Below are positions 45,585-53,896 of a stretch of DNA of 64,000 nt, piece after piece. Within the stretch, counting starts at the first letter, position 1. Every line of letters begins with the position of its first letter. Position numbers and translations under genes: made by a program. The stretch is from contig PMLJ01000030.1 in assembly GCA_003158855.1 (NCBI GenBank), positions 1-64,000 on the forward strand, written 5' to 3'. Origin of the DNA: Acidimicrobiaceae bacterium. Its GTDB lineage: Bacteria > Actinomycetota > Acidimicrobiia > Acidimicrobiales > RAAP-2. The notes below the pieces were generated by a model that searched no databases, was not told the DNA's origin, and saw nothing but the letters and a program-made list of their open reading frames with translations.

Positions 45585-47615
45585 ATGTTCGATCGAAGCG
45601 CACCCGCCGATACCCGTCAGGTGACGTGGCAGCCGACGAGCGAACAACGACAGCAGACCCGAATCTGGGACTTCTTGAGCTGGGTCGAAGCGACCCGCAG
45701 CGTGCACCTGGCCGACTACCGCGAGCTCTGGCGCTGGTCGGTGGATGACCTCTCGGGCTTCTGGGACGCGGTGCGGGAGTACTTCGACGTTGTGGGTGAA
45801 GGTTTCGACGGACCGGCGTTGACCGAGGAACGGATGCCCGGGGCGGTCTGGTACCCGCGCGCGCGGCTGAACTTCGCCGAAAATGTTCTTCGCTACGCCG
45901 ATTCTCCTGGGTTTTGTGACAGGACAGCCGTGCTGACCATTCGCGAGGACGACTCCACCTCCGAGCTGACCTGGCACGAACTCCGCGACAGGGTCGCTTC
46001 CCTCGCCGGGAGGCTGCGGGGGCTCGGAGTCGAACCGGGCGACCGCGTCGCGGCTGTCCTTCCCAATCTTCCTGAGGCCATCATCGGTCTGCTCGCGACG
46101 GCCAGCATCGGTGCGATCTGGAGCATCAACTCCCCGGATCTGTCTGCGACTGCGACCTTGGAGCGGCTGCGTCAACTCGAGCCCACCGTTCTAATCGGCG
46201 TGGATGGCTACCGATTCAACGGCAAAGACATCGACCGCGTCGATTACCTCGCCGAGGTCGAAGCCGGCCTGCCGTCCCTGGCGCACACCATCCTGGTCCG
46301 AAACCCTGACCGAGCACACAGCGCGACCACCTCAGAAAATGCACGCGCGGGACGGCTGGATTTCAGTGCGCTGGTCACGGATACCGTCGAACCACGGTAC
46401 GAGCGCGTGCCATTCGACCACCCGCTCTGGGTACTGTTCTCCTCCGGCACCACCGGTGCGCCGAAGGGCATTGTGCATGGGCACGGCGGGATGACCCTGG
46501 AGGCGCTCAAAGGCACCGCGCTCAACCAGAACATGGGAGCGGGAGACCGGTACTACGTCGCCGCGAACACCTCCTGGATGGTCTGGAACACCCTCGTCAA
46601 CAACCTCATGTCCGGTGCCTCGGTGGTCACTTACAGTGGCTCCCCGCTTTTCGGCAGCCCGGACCGCCAATTCGACATCATTGCCCGCACCGGAACCACG
46701 ATGTTCGCCACCGGCGCGGCTTACCTCTCCCTGGTCGAAAAGTCCGGCCTCGAACCGGGCCGCACCCACGACCTCTCCGCGCTTGCCTCGGTCATGTCCA
46801 CCGGATCTCCACTGCCCGGTTCCACCTGGCGCTGGGTTCATGACCATGTCAAGCACGATGTGCACCTGGGGTCCGACAGCGGCGGTACAGACATCTGCAG
46901 CGGCTTCATCGGTTCCAATCCGCTGGAGCCGGTGCACGTCGGCGAGATTCAGGGGCCACTGCTCGGCGTCGCTGTCGAAGCCTGGTCCGAAAGCGGACGC
47001 CGTGTCGTCGGCGAGGTGGGGGAGATGGTGATCACCCGTCCGATGCCTTCCATGCCCGTGTTCTTCTGGGGCGACGACGACGGGTCGCGGTATCTCGGTT
47101 CCTACTTCGAGAAATTTCCCGGCATCTGGGCCCAGGGCGACTGGATCACCGAGACCATGGACGGGGCATTCGTCGTGCACGGCCGCTCCGACGCGACCCT
47201 GAACCGGGCGGGTGTACGTCTCGGAAGCGCGGACATCTACGCCGCGCTCCAGCACATTCCCGACGTTCGCGAGTCACTGGTGATCGGGCTCGAACAACCC
47301 GATGGCGACTATTACATGCCGCTCTTCGTCGTCCTTGCCAACGGATGCCAGCTCAGCGAAGAACTCGAGAAGAGAATCCGGGCCACGATCCGGGATCTGG
47401 CCTCGGCCCGTCATGTGCCGGACGACATCATCCTCGCCCCGGCCATCCCCGTCACCCACGCCCAGAAGAAGATCGAGGTGCCACTGAAAAAGCTCTTCTC
47501 CGGGCACAGCCCGGACACGGCGATCAACCGCGGCTCACTTGCCAACCCCGAATCCATCGACTGGTTCGTCGACCGGGCCGAACGCTACCTCACCGAACTC
47601 AAACACCACCAGTAG
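45585..47615 (+). CDS. Acetoacetyl-CoA synthetase-type acid-CoA ligase
   Basis: A 676-residue adenylate-forming enzyme with the features of acetoacetyl-CoA synthetase: N-terminal WDFLSWVEATRSVHLADYRELWRWSV, the core P-loop LFSSGTTGAPKGIVHGHGG, LGSDSGGTDICSGF, and C-terminal GRSDATLNRAGVRLGSADIY with Lys in THAQKKIEVPLKKL. Acetoacetate-CoA ligase and benzoylacetate-CoA ligase belong to this branch, so the substrate is a beta-keto acid. ATG at 45585 was chosen because AGGAAAGGA lies just upstream; the longer frame to 45486 overlaps the HAD gene. It is the last gene of the operon. Confidence 0.9.
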   Translation: MFDRSAPADTRQVTWQPTSEQRQQTRIWDFLSWVEATRSVHLADYRELWRWSVDDLSGFWDAVREYFDVVGEGFDGPALTEERMPGAVWYPRARLNFAENVLRYADSPGFCDRTAVLTIREDDSTSELTWHELRDRVASLAGRLRGLGVEPGDRVAAVLPNLPEAIIGLLATASIGAIWSINSPDLSATATLERLRQLEPTVLIGVDGYRFNGKDIDRVDYLAEVEAGLPSLAHTILVRNPDRAHSATTSENARAGRLDFSALVTDTVEPRYERVPFDHPLWVLFSSGTTGAPKGIVHGHGGMTLEALKGTALNQNMGAGDRYYVAANTSWMVWNTLVNNLMSGASVVTYSGSPLFGSPDRQFDIIARTGTTMFATGAAYLSLVEKSGLEPGRTHDLSALASVMSTGSPLPGSTWRWVHDHVKHDVHLGSDSGGTDICSGFIGSNPLEPVHVGEIQGPLLGVAVEAWSESGRRVVGEVGEMVITRPMPSMPVFFWGDDDGSRYLGSYFEKFPGIWAQGDWITETMDGAFVVHGRSDATLNRAGVRLGSADIYAALQHIPDVRESLVIGLEQPDGDYYMPLFVVLANGCQLSEELEKRIRATIRDLASARHVPDDIILAPAIPVTHAQKKIEVPLKKLFSGHSPDTAINRGSLANPESIDWFVDRAERYLTELKHHQ

Positions 47616-47699
47616 AAATCGCACCGCTCCACATGCTCCACCTGCTTCACCGCACCTCGCTCCAGACAATGAAGTCCTCCCACGAGACATGCATCAGTA

Positions 47700-47983
47700 A
47701 TGTCAGAGAACATCATCAACAATATGGACCGCCGTCGCGCACTCAAGGTCCTGGGCATCGGCGCTGACGCTGTCGGAAGCACAGCCCTCCTGAGTGCCTG
47801 CGGACCACTCAAGGGTGCAAGTTCCACGGCGAGCGACGTGCTCAAAATCGGCCTGGTCAGTCCACAAACCGGTCCACTCGCGAGCTTTGCCAGTGGAGAT
47901 GCCTACGTCGTCGCGCAGGTGAAGAAAGCCCTGAGCAAGGGGTTCACGGCGGGCGGGAAAAAGGGCTCTCCTGCCGTTCAAGT
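47700..47983 (+). pseudogene. Branched-chain-amino-acid-type ABC substrate-binding lipoprotein, cut off by an IS fragment
   Basis: The N-terminal ~95 codons of a type 1 periplasmic binding protein: a twin-arginine-type start DRRRALKVLG, a lipobox-like LLSAC, then KIGLVSPQTGPLASFASGDAYVV, the usual Leu/Ile/Val-binding protein opening. At 47983 the sequence becomes the terminus of an ISL3-type element (GGGTAGTTTCGGACGC) and the gene stops at 48002. The missing part and the transporter genes are not in the window. It may once have supplied uptake for the operon's substrate. Confidence 0.8.
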
Positions 47984-48335
47984 GGGTAGTTTCGGACGCT
48001 GACCACTGAGCGTGAGTCGAGCAAGGGCAATGAGGGCGTTCACGTTGTGGAACCCAAAAGCTCTTCGAGTAATCAAACGGATCTCCGTGTTGAACGATTC
48101 GACGAGCGCGTTGGTGAGGCCGTTCTCAATCGTTGCGACAATCGCTTCTCGGTATTCACGAATCCTTTTGGCGAGCCGAACGAACGGTGCGATGCGGCTT
48201 CGTTGCGCCCATGCCACCCAGCGATCGAGCGCTGCGATGGCACCCGTTCCCGTTCCAGTGACCGCGACGCGAGGTCCCTCTTTGAGGGCCCAGACTCGGT
48301 GGAGTCGCGGATGCGTGGCGGCGATGTAGTCGAGA
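47983..48335 (-). mobile_element. ISL3-family element, 3' fragment of the transposase
   Basis: The minus strand encodes the C-terminal part of an ISL3-type transposase: RLHRVWALKEGP, then VAWAQRSRIAPFVRLAKRI and TNALVESFNTEIRLITRRAFGFHNVNALIALARL, ending RPKLPT. The LVESFNTEIRLITRRAFGF segment is the family signature that includes the last catalytic Glu. The terminal sequence GGGTAGTTTCGGACGC at 47983 is the element end and interrupts the binding-protein gene. The 5' part is lost at about 48335, where the IS3 fragment begins. Confidence 0.8.
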
Positions 48336-49141
48336 CGGGTTCGCTAGGCGTCGTTGAGATTCTCGGGCTTCTTCCAGAGCGACCAACGCGAGTCATTGAG
48401 GACCTTGCCCTCGCCAAGCGCCATCCGCGCTGGGGTTGGCGCCGCGGTCTCGACGCCCTGCGCGATGCCGGCTGGCGCGTGAACCACAAGAAAGTCCAGC
48501 GCCTGTGGCGCGACGAGGGCCTGAAAGTCCCTTATCGCAAGAAGAAGCGCCTGACCGGCGTCGGTGTGGTCGTGGGCGCGATGCGCCCCATTGCTCCCAA
48601 CGTCATCTGGGCCATGGACTTCCAGTTCGACCAGACGAGTGACCTGCGCACCGTGAAGTTGCTCAACATCATCGACGAGTTCACGAGGGAGTGCCTCACC
48701 ATCGACGTCGGACGCTCCATCACCGCCGACGACGTCGTCAACCGGTTGGACCAACTCGTCCTCGAGCGAGGCGCGCCGTGCTACCTGCGCATGGACAACG
48801 GGCCCGAGTTCGTGGCCCACGCGCTCGTCGACTGGTGCCGATTCAACGGAGCAGGATCGCCCTTCATCGACCCCGGCTCACCTTGGCAGAACGGCTGGAT
48901 CGAGTCGTTCAACGCCCGTCTCCGCGACGAGTTCTTGAACGGCCAGCAGTTCGACAGTCTCTTCGAGGCGAAGGTGCTCCTCGGGGACTGGCGAGACGAA
49001 TACAATCACGAGAGAACCCACAGCGCACTTCGTCGGCAAACGCCAGCAAAGTTCGCCGAGACCTGGAAGCTCAGGAACCAGCAACGACTCGCAGAGTTAG
49101 TTGGCTTAGGAATCGGGGTCCGGCCAGTTCGACACGGTTAA
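48335..49141 (+). mobile_element. IS3-family transposase OrfB, N-terminally truncated
   Basis: The plus strand carries about 265 residues of an IS3 OrfB (DDE) transposase: RHPRWGWRRGLDALRDAGW, HKKVQRLWRDEGLKVP, the DDE core IWAMDFQFD, RMDNGPEFVAHAL and PWQNGWIESFNARLRDE. The C-terminal YNHERTHSALRRQTPAKFAE is intact. The start is missing: upstream of about 48335 the frame is antisense to the ISL3 fragment. OrfA is absent. The element is thus a dead remnant joined to the ISL3 fragment. Confidence 0.85.
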
Positions 49142-49191
49142 TCCCTTCGTGCGTCGAGATGGTCACACGTCGCCCAAAGGGGCCCAGCGTG

Positions 49192-50154
49192 ATGAGCGTC
49201 ACAAAGAAGCAGCGAGAACTGTGCGCGCTAGTGCGCGCGTTCGTCGTCGAGCGGACTCTGCCGCTGGAAGAGAGCCCGGACCCCGACGAGAGCGAAGTTG
49301 CCCCTGAAACGTTTGCGGCCCTCGTCGCCGAGACTTGGGCGATGGGCCTCTACAACTACGACGTGCCCGCCGAATACGGAGGTCCTGGACTCGACACGGT
49401 CACCACGACATTGCTCGCAATGGAGATGTGCCAGCACCGTGGGGTCTCTGCACCCCTTGTTTTGGAGCGTTCGGCCCTTCGGGATTCGTCCAGCTCCACG
49501 ACGCCACCCCCGAACAGCACGAGCGTTCTTTTATCCGGCCCTGCGCGGCAAGAAACGGGTCTTCTTTGGCCTTACCGAACCGGCGGGGGCAGCGACCCCG
49601 CCAACGCCATCGCGACTAGTGCCGTGCGTAACGGGGATGAATGGGTGCTCAACGGGACCAAGATCTTCATCGGCGAGGCGCACCGGGCCGACTTCGGATT
49701 GGTGTTCGCTCGCACCGGTGGCTCCGGTCGCGAGCGCATTAGCCGCTTGTCGTCGAAACCAGTTCTCCTGGTTTTGAAGTGGTACGGCTATCCATACGTT
49801 GCGATCGGGTGCGACGCCGAGCGAGATCCGTTTCAACCAAGTTCGCGTGGCCGCCGAAGATTTGATTGGCAAGGAGGGTGGAGGATTCGCCCTGGGGAAC
49901 GCCGCGCTCGTGTGCATCCCTATCCCGTACTCGGCGGTGTGCAGTGGATGCTGTGCGACAACGATATGGACATTCACGGCGCGACGCTCATGGTGCTCTG
50001 CGCGGCGTCGCAAGCCGACGACGGCCTGAGCTTCCGCGAGGAGACCGCGCTGGCCAAGATAACTGCGACCGAAGCCAGCGCGCGAGGAGTCGATCGCTCT
50101 ATGCAGCTCTTTGGTGCGTGGGGGGTCACCAAGGATCTGCCCTTTGAGAGTTAG
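49192..50154 (+). pseudogene. Acyl-CoA dehydrogenase, multiply frameshifted
   Basis: Pieces of an acyl-CoA dehydrogenase lie in all three plus frames. An opening MSVTKKQRELCALVRAFV with EYGGPGLDTV, a middle FFGLTEPAGA that continues in another frame as GGSDPANAIATSAVRNGDEWVLNGTKIFIGEA, then FNQVRVAAEDLIGKEGGGFALG in the third frame, and finally GVQWMLCDNDMDIHGATLMV to FGAWGVTKDLPFES. The family's flavin-binding loops are recognisable, but at least four frameshifts make it non-functional. It begins 50 bp after the IS3 remnant. Confidence 0.85.
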
Positions 50155-50267
50155 TACCAGGAACTACGCACCAGACGTATTGGCGAAGGGACGAGCTAAA
50201 CTTAATGGATGGTGATCTTGCGCGATTTGCTCGGCGCTGCAGGCTACAACGCACTATTGGAGGCCAC

Positions 50268-51146
50268 ATGACGAAGGGCACGCTACACGTTGAGACGCTC
50301 ACGGCGATTGACATGCACGTGCACGTCGAACAAGACTCGCACGGACACTTTTCACTCGATCAAGAGTTGATGGACGCTTCAGCGAAATACTTCAAGTCGG
50401 GCGAGGACCGCGCGCCGAGACTTGGGGCGATTGCCGAACGGTACCGTTCCCTTAACATGGCAGCAGTTGTCTTCACCGTCGACGCGACGATCGCGACGGG
50501 GCACGTGGCAATTTCGAGTGAGGAGATCGCTCAGGAAGCGCAAGACTTCGCTGATGTCTTGATTCCGTTTGGCTCGGTGGATCCGCACGAGGGAACCGTG
50601 GCGCTCGACAAGGCGCGCCATTTGGTAGAGGACTGCGGAGTCAGGGGGTTCAAGTTTCACCCGAGTTTGCAGGATTTCCGTCCGAACGCACCCGAATACT
50701 TTCAGCTTTACGAACTGCTGCAAGACCTCGCGGTGCCGACGATCTTTCACACGGGGCAAACAGGTATTGGCGCCAATCTTCCGGGGGGACGCGGCATTAA
50801 GCTCGCCGTGTCGGATCCGCTGTTGCTCGACGAGGTAGCGGCAACCTTTCCGGGTCTGACAATAGTGCTCGCGCACGCGGGCATGCCATGGTACGAGAAC
50901 GCCCTCGCCATGGCGACGCACAAATCCAACGTGTTCATTGATCTTTCAGGTTGGTCGCCGAAGTATCTACCCGCGCCCCTCGTACGAGCGGCGAGCAGTT
51001 ACATGAGCCACAAGATGCTTTTCGGTTCCGATTTTCCCGTCATCACACCCGAGCGTTGGCTTCGTGATTTTGAAGGTCTCGAGATCGCTGACGAGGTGCG
51101 AACACGCATACTGAAGGAGAACGCCGTTCGCGTGCTCGGTCTATGA
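50268..51146 (+). CDS. Amidohydrolase-family TIM-barrel protein (gamma-resorcylate decarboxylase-like)
   Basis: A 292-residue metal-dependent amidohydrolase. Metal ligands are AIDMHVHVEQD (HxH on strand 1), KFHPSLQDF, IFHTGQTGIG, VLAHAGMPW and LFGSDFPVI (final Asp). ATG at 50268 follows GGAGG, so a functional start is clear. The group includes decarboxylases of aromatic and muconate acids as well as hydrolases. It is the only apparently intact catabolic gene between the IS remnants and the integrase. A related relic is at 26020-26310. Confidence 0.82.
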   Translation: MTKGTLHVETLTAIDMHVHVEQDSHGHFSLDQELMDASAKYFKSGEDRAPRLGAIAERYRSLNMAAVVFTVDATIATGHVAISSEEIAQEAQDFADVLIPFGSVDPHEGTVALDKARHLVEDCGVRGFKFHPSLQDFRPNAPEYFQLYELLQDLAVPTIFHTGQTGIGANLPGGRGIKLAVSDPLLLDEVAATFPGLTIVLAHAGMPWYENALAMATHKSNVFIDLSGWSPKYLPAPLVRAASSYMSHKMLFGSDFPVITPERWLRDFEGLEIADEVRTRILKENAVRVLGL

Positions 51147-51202
51147 ACCGAGCGCGTCGATGACGTCGCACGTGGTCATGCTTTTGCGACCGTGAATGGT
51201 GT

Positions 51203-51360
51203 CTAAAAGGAGTAGTCCGGGAGCGCGCTTTGGGCGGTGTCCCACTGCGTCTCGGTGAAGGCTTAATGGTTAGCCATTCCGCAAACCCTTGACCCATTGC
51301 CCGAGGCACCGGTGCCGCCAAAGGGGATGACGGCCTCATCGCCCACGGTCTGATGGCCGC
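51203..51360 (-). pseudogene. Aldehyde dehydrogenase C-terminal remnant
   Basis: The minus strand reads QTVGDEAVIPFGGTGASGNGSR, then after an in-frame stop AFTETQWDTAQSALPDYSF. These are the final strands of the vanillin/benzaldehyde-type aldehyde dehydrogenase family (PFGGxxASGxGSR and EAFTETxWVT). The stop (51263-51265) and missing catalytic domain show decay. No further ALDH sequence is recognisable up to the integrase. Confidence 0.65.
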
Positions 51361-51720
51361 CTCCTTGGCCCTTCGTTTCGGGGCGCTCTGCCCGCGAAGG
51401 ACAGTCGGCCGGGGATTGGGACGCCCGCAGTGAGAGTAGAAGTCAGAGCCATTCTTTCTGCCATCTTGTTGAGTTCGGTGGCCTGGGCGAAGCAGCAAGG
51501 GGTCGAAGGTTGGTCGTTGGTCGGGCCGCAAACGGTGGCGTCTCCGGTCATGGGGTTGCGGATGCGCTGGGCGAGTTCGGGACTGCGGTAGGTGCTCTTC
51601 ATGCACCTGACGGTCCGAACCGCTCGCATCGCGGCAATTCACCCCACAATCCGCGTCAGGCGCCACGTCGCAGCGTGAGTCGGCCGAGCATCGTCTAGCC
51701 ATGAGGTGACGCCTGCCGCT
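51361..51720. other. Unassigned stretch between ALDH remnant and recombinase
   Basis: About 360 bp without a convincing gene. Minus-strand frames continue upstream of the ALDH remnant (for example RNPMTGDATVCGPTNDQ) but match no domain I recognise. It is probably further decayed sequence. Confidence 0.35.
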
Positions 51721-52925
51721 CTATTGGGCGAGCGGGTGAGGGCACCCCGTGATCTCTGAGATGGCCCTCGCGACCTCGGCCGGCCCTGCCATCACGTAGG
51801 TGTCGGTGGTGCTCGAGCGTTTGTGGCGCAGCATGCTCTTGGCCACCTCGAACCCGGCCTGGCGTTCGACGATGGTGCCGATCGTGTGTCGAAGGGCGTG
51901 GCCGCTGTAGCTCATTGAGTTTGCCCAGGGCAGGGTCAATTGGATGCGTCGGTGCAGCGTATCGAAGCGCCGACTGGTGAAGGGATGGGGGTGTTCGGGC
52001 GTGCTGTCCTTGAAGTTGAAGACCGGGGTGTTCGGGTCGTAGATGGTCGATCCCGGCACGCAGACGTCGCCCCTCGCGATGCGGCGAAGTCCATCAGGAA
52101 GTCGATGAGCTCGAGTGAGCACGGCTGGACCTCGTAACGGTTGCTCTTCTCCAACAGCCCGATCATCTGCGCCTCGCGGTCGAGCTCACCGATGATGAGC
52201 GAGAGGACTCCACCGCGACGTGCGGCGAGCTCGAACTCTGACCACGTGAGTGCGAGGTCGAGCACCGCATCGTCACCGCCGGACGCGACGGTCGAGAAGA
52301 CTTCGGCAAGTTCGTCGTCGGTCAATGCTCGACGCTTGGGCTGACCACGCTCGCCCTTCTTGGACCCCTTCTCAGTGTCGGGTTCGATCAGTTTGTTCTC
52401 AATCATGCGCGCCTTCAAACGGTGCAACGCAGTGACGCACATCTCGCGAGCGCCCTGGCCGTGCGTGGGCTTGATCGAGAGTCCCTGGCGGGCTCGGATG
52501 AAGTTCTCGCCCTGGGCTCGCTTGACCGCCATTATGTGCACGAGTTCGACCATGAGCTCGAGGTCGATGGACGCGATCGCGCTCGTCGAGATGAAGACGT
52601 CTCCCTGGGCGGGAAACGTGCGGGCCGTGGCGCACGTCGTGCACGTGCACGTGCCGGATCGGGCAAAATCTTTGATGCACGCCGAGCAGACGCACTCGCA
52701 CTGACGCACGATGCCCTCAATCAGGTGGTTGAAGTGCGTGTGGTAGCTCCGTTGCGAGTTCTTGCTCAAGCCGCCTAGGATCTTCGTCGCTACGAATGCC
52801 TTGATCGTCGGTCGAGAGGACGGGGCACCTTCGTCGTTCCGGGTGAACTCAGCGAGGTCGGCCATGGTGAGACCTTGGGCCTCGAGCATCGCCGCGATGG
52901 GTCCGAGGAGGTCGTCCTTGTTCAT
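51721..52925 (-). pseudogene. Tyrosine recombinase (island integrase), frameshifted
   Basis: A phage-type integrase in two frames. The N-terminal piece starts with MNKDDLLGPIAAML (ATG at 52925), includes a Cys-rich segment CECVCSACIKDF and CTCTTCATA that could bind zinc, and reaches LAARRGGVLSLIIGELD, which has the first catalytic Arg. After a frameshift near 52090 the C-terminal piece supplies HALRHTIGTIVERQ (HxxR), the following His (LRHKRSS) and the nucleophile Tyr (TDTYVMA). All catalytic residues survive, but the frame is broken. It lies next to tRNA-Leu and is transcribed away from it. Confidence 0.8.
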
Positions 52926-53459
52926 CGGCTTACCAGCTCTCGTGTCACAGTCGCTGTGGTGGCGAGTGCGAGTGGCGCACCGAGCAGGAGTCGCGAGGGG
53001 TTCGTGAGGGCGAGCGCACCTTCGTCGCGAAGCGCCAGGAGCTCGACCTCGTCGCCGAAGTTGAGGGCAAAATTTACGCACACGGCTGCGGTGATGCGCA
53101 GTCGCTGATCGTCGAGGTACGTGCAGCGCCCGTCGTTGCGCCGCGGCGCTCGGCTCGACGCGTCGGGTCGAAGCACGACCCAGGGACCGTGGAGCTCGAC
53201 CGACAGCGGACCCGGCGCCCAGCCAAGCTGTGTGCCGAGCGACCGGCCTGCGAGGGTGACGCGGATCCGGCCGGACGCTCCGATCGCGCGAGTGACGGGG
53301 GGCGAGGCCGAGGGTCGGCACCGGGGCGGTGAGGGGCAGGATCCGCGCCAGCTGGACCCGTGGTGGCTTGACGGCAGCGAGGCAGCGCTCGTGGCGGCGG
53401 CGGATGTTCGCGACGAGGGTGTCGCTCTGGTGTTTGAGGGAGAGTCCGCTGGTAGTCAT
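52922..53459 (-). pseudogene. Integrase-associated protein of unknown function, frameshifted
   Basis: A minus-strand gene directly upstream of the recombinase and overlapping its start (stop TGA within ATGA at 52922-52925). It begins MTTSGLSLKHQSDTLVANI in one frame and continues after a run of six G at 53297-53302 as VTRAIGASGRIRVTLAGRS, GPWVVLRPD and ITAAVCVNFALNFGDEVEL to the end. The joined product would be about 178 residues. No domain is recognised; the beta-rich C-terminal half could be a DNA-binding accessory protein. The homopolymer position makes a sequencing error possible. Confidence 0.55.
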
Positions 53460-53722
53460 GGACTCGACGGTCCGCGTCTCGCCCAGCGGGGCAGACGCCG
53501 CACTAATGGATTCGGGAGCGGATTCGGCGTCCACGTCGCCGAGACTGGCGGGAATCTGCGGGGACCGCGGCGGGTGGCGTCGCTCGGGCGTCGCCGCTCG
53601 GGCGTCGCCGCTCGTGAACCCGCGTCATCGCGCCGCGGCCACTTGTCGGTCGATTGCTCGGACGATGGTGCATCGGGACGGTACGAGTCGCCGGAGGTGC
53701 TTCGGACCAAAAGGACCTCAGC

Positions 53723-53744
53723 TGGTGGGCGAGGGGGGACTTGA
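53723..53744 (+). repeat. att-like direct repeat within tRNA-Leu (right island boundary)
   Basis: TGGTGGGCGAGGGGGG then ACTTGA, the 3' end of the tRNA-Leu gene on the opposite strand. The same sequence, with one G fewer, is at 35052-35072 in direct orientation. The pair delimits about 18.7 kb that contain the recombinase at this end. Confidence 0.7.
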
Positions 53745-53809
53745 ACCCCCACATCCTTTCGGATACAGGCACCTGAAGCCTGCGCGTCTGCCAATTTCGC
53801 CACTCGCCC
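53723..53809 (-). tRNA. tRNA-Leu (anticodon CAG)
   Basis: The minus strand folds as a class II tRNA: acceptor GGGCGAG pairs with CTCGCCC, the anticodon stem CAGGC/GCCTG encloses TTCAGGT with anticodon CAG, a variable arm follows (TATCCGAAAGGATG), and the T arm reads GGGGGTTCAAGTCCCCC. The CCA end is encoded. Length 87 bases with the long variable arm fits tRNA-Leu. It is the integration target: a 21-bp copy of its 3' end occurs at 35052. Confidence 0.95.
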
Positions 53810-53896
53810 TAAGACCTTGCAACAATAGTCCAACTACGGAACCCTTATATTTGCGTCTCATCAGGCTGGGTGCCTGCCGGTACAGTTAAAGATGTC

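Noticed and set aside
48047-48335. Upstream extension of the IS3 transposase open frame to 48047
   Set aside because: This part is antisense to the ISL3 transposase fragment, which has the real family signature; the extension is a chance frame across the junction.
48691-49191. Long open frame joining the IS3 region to the acyl-CoA dehydrogenase
   Set aside because: Its first 165 codons are out of frame with the IS3 OrfB and have no homology pattern; only the part after 49192 is dehydrogenase-like.
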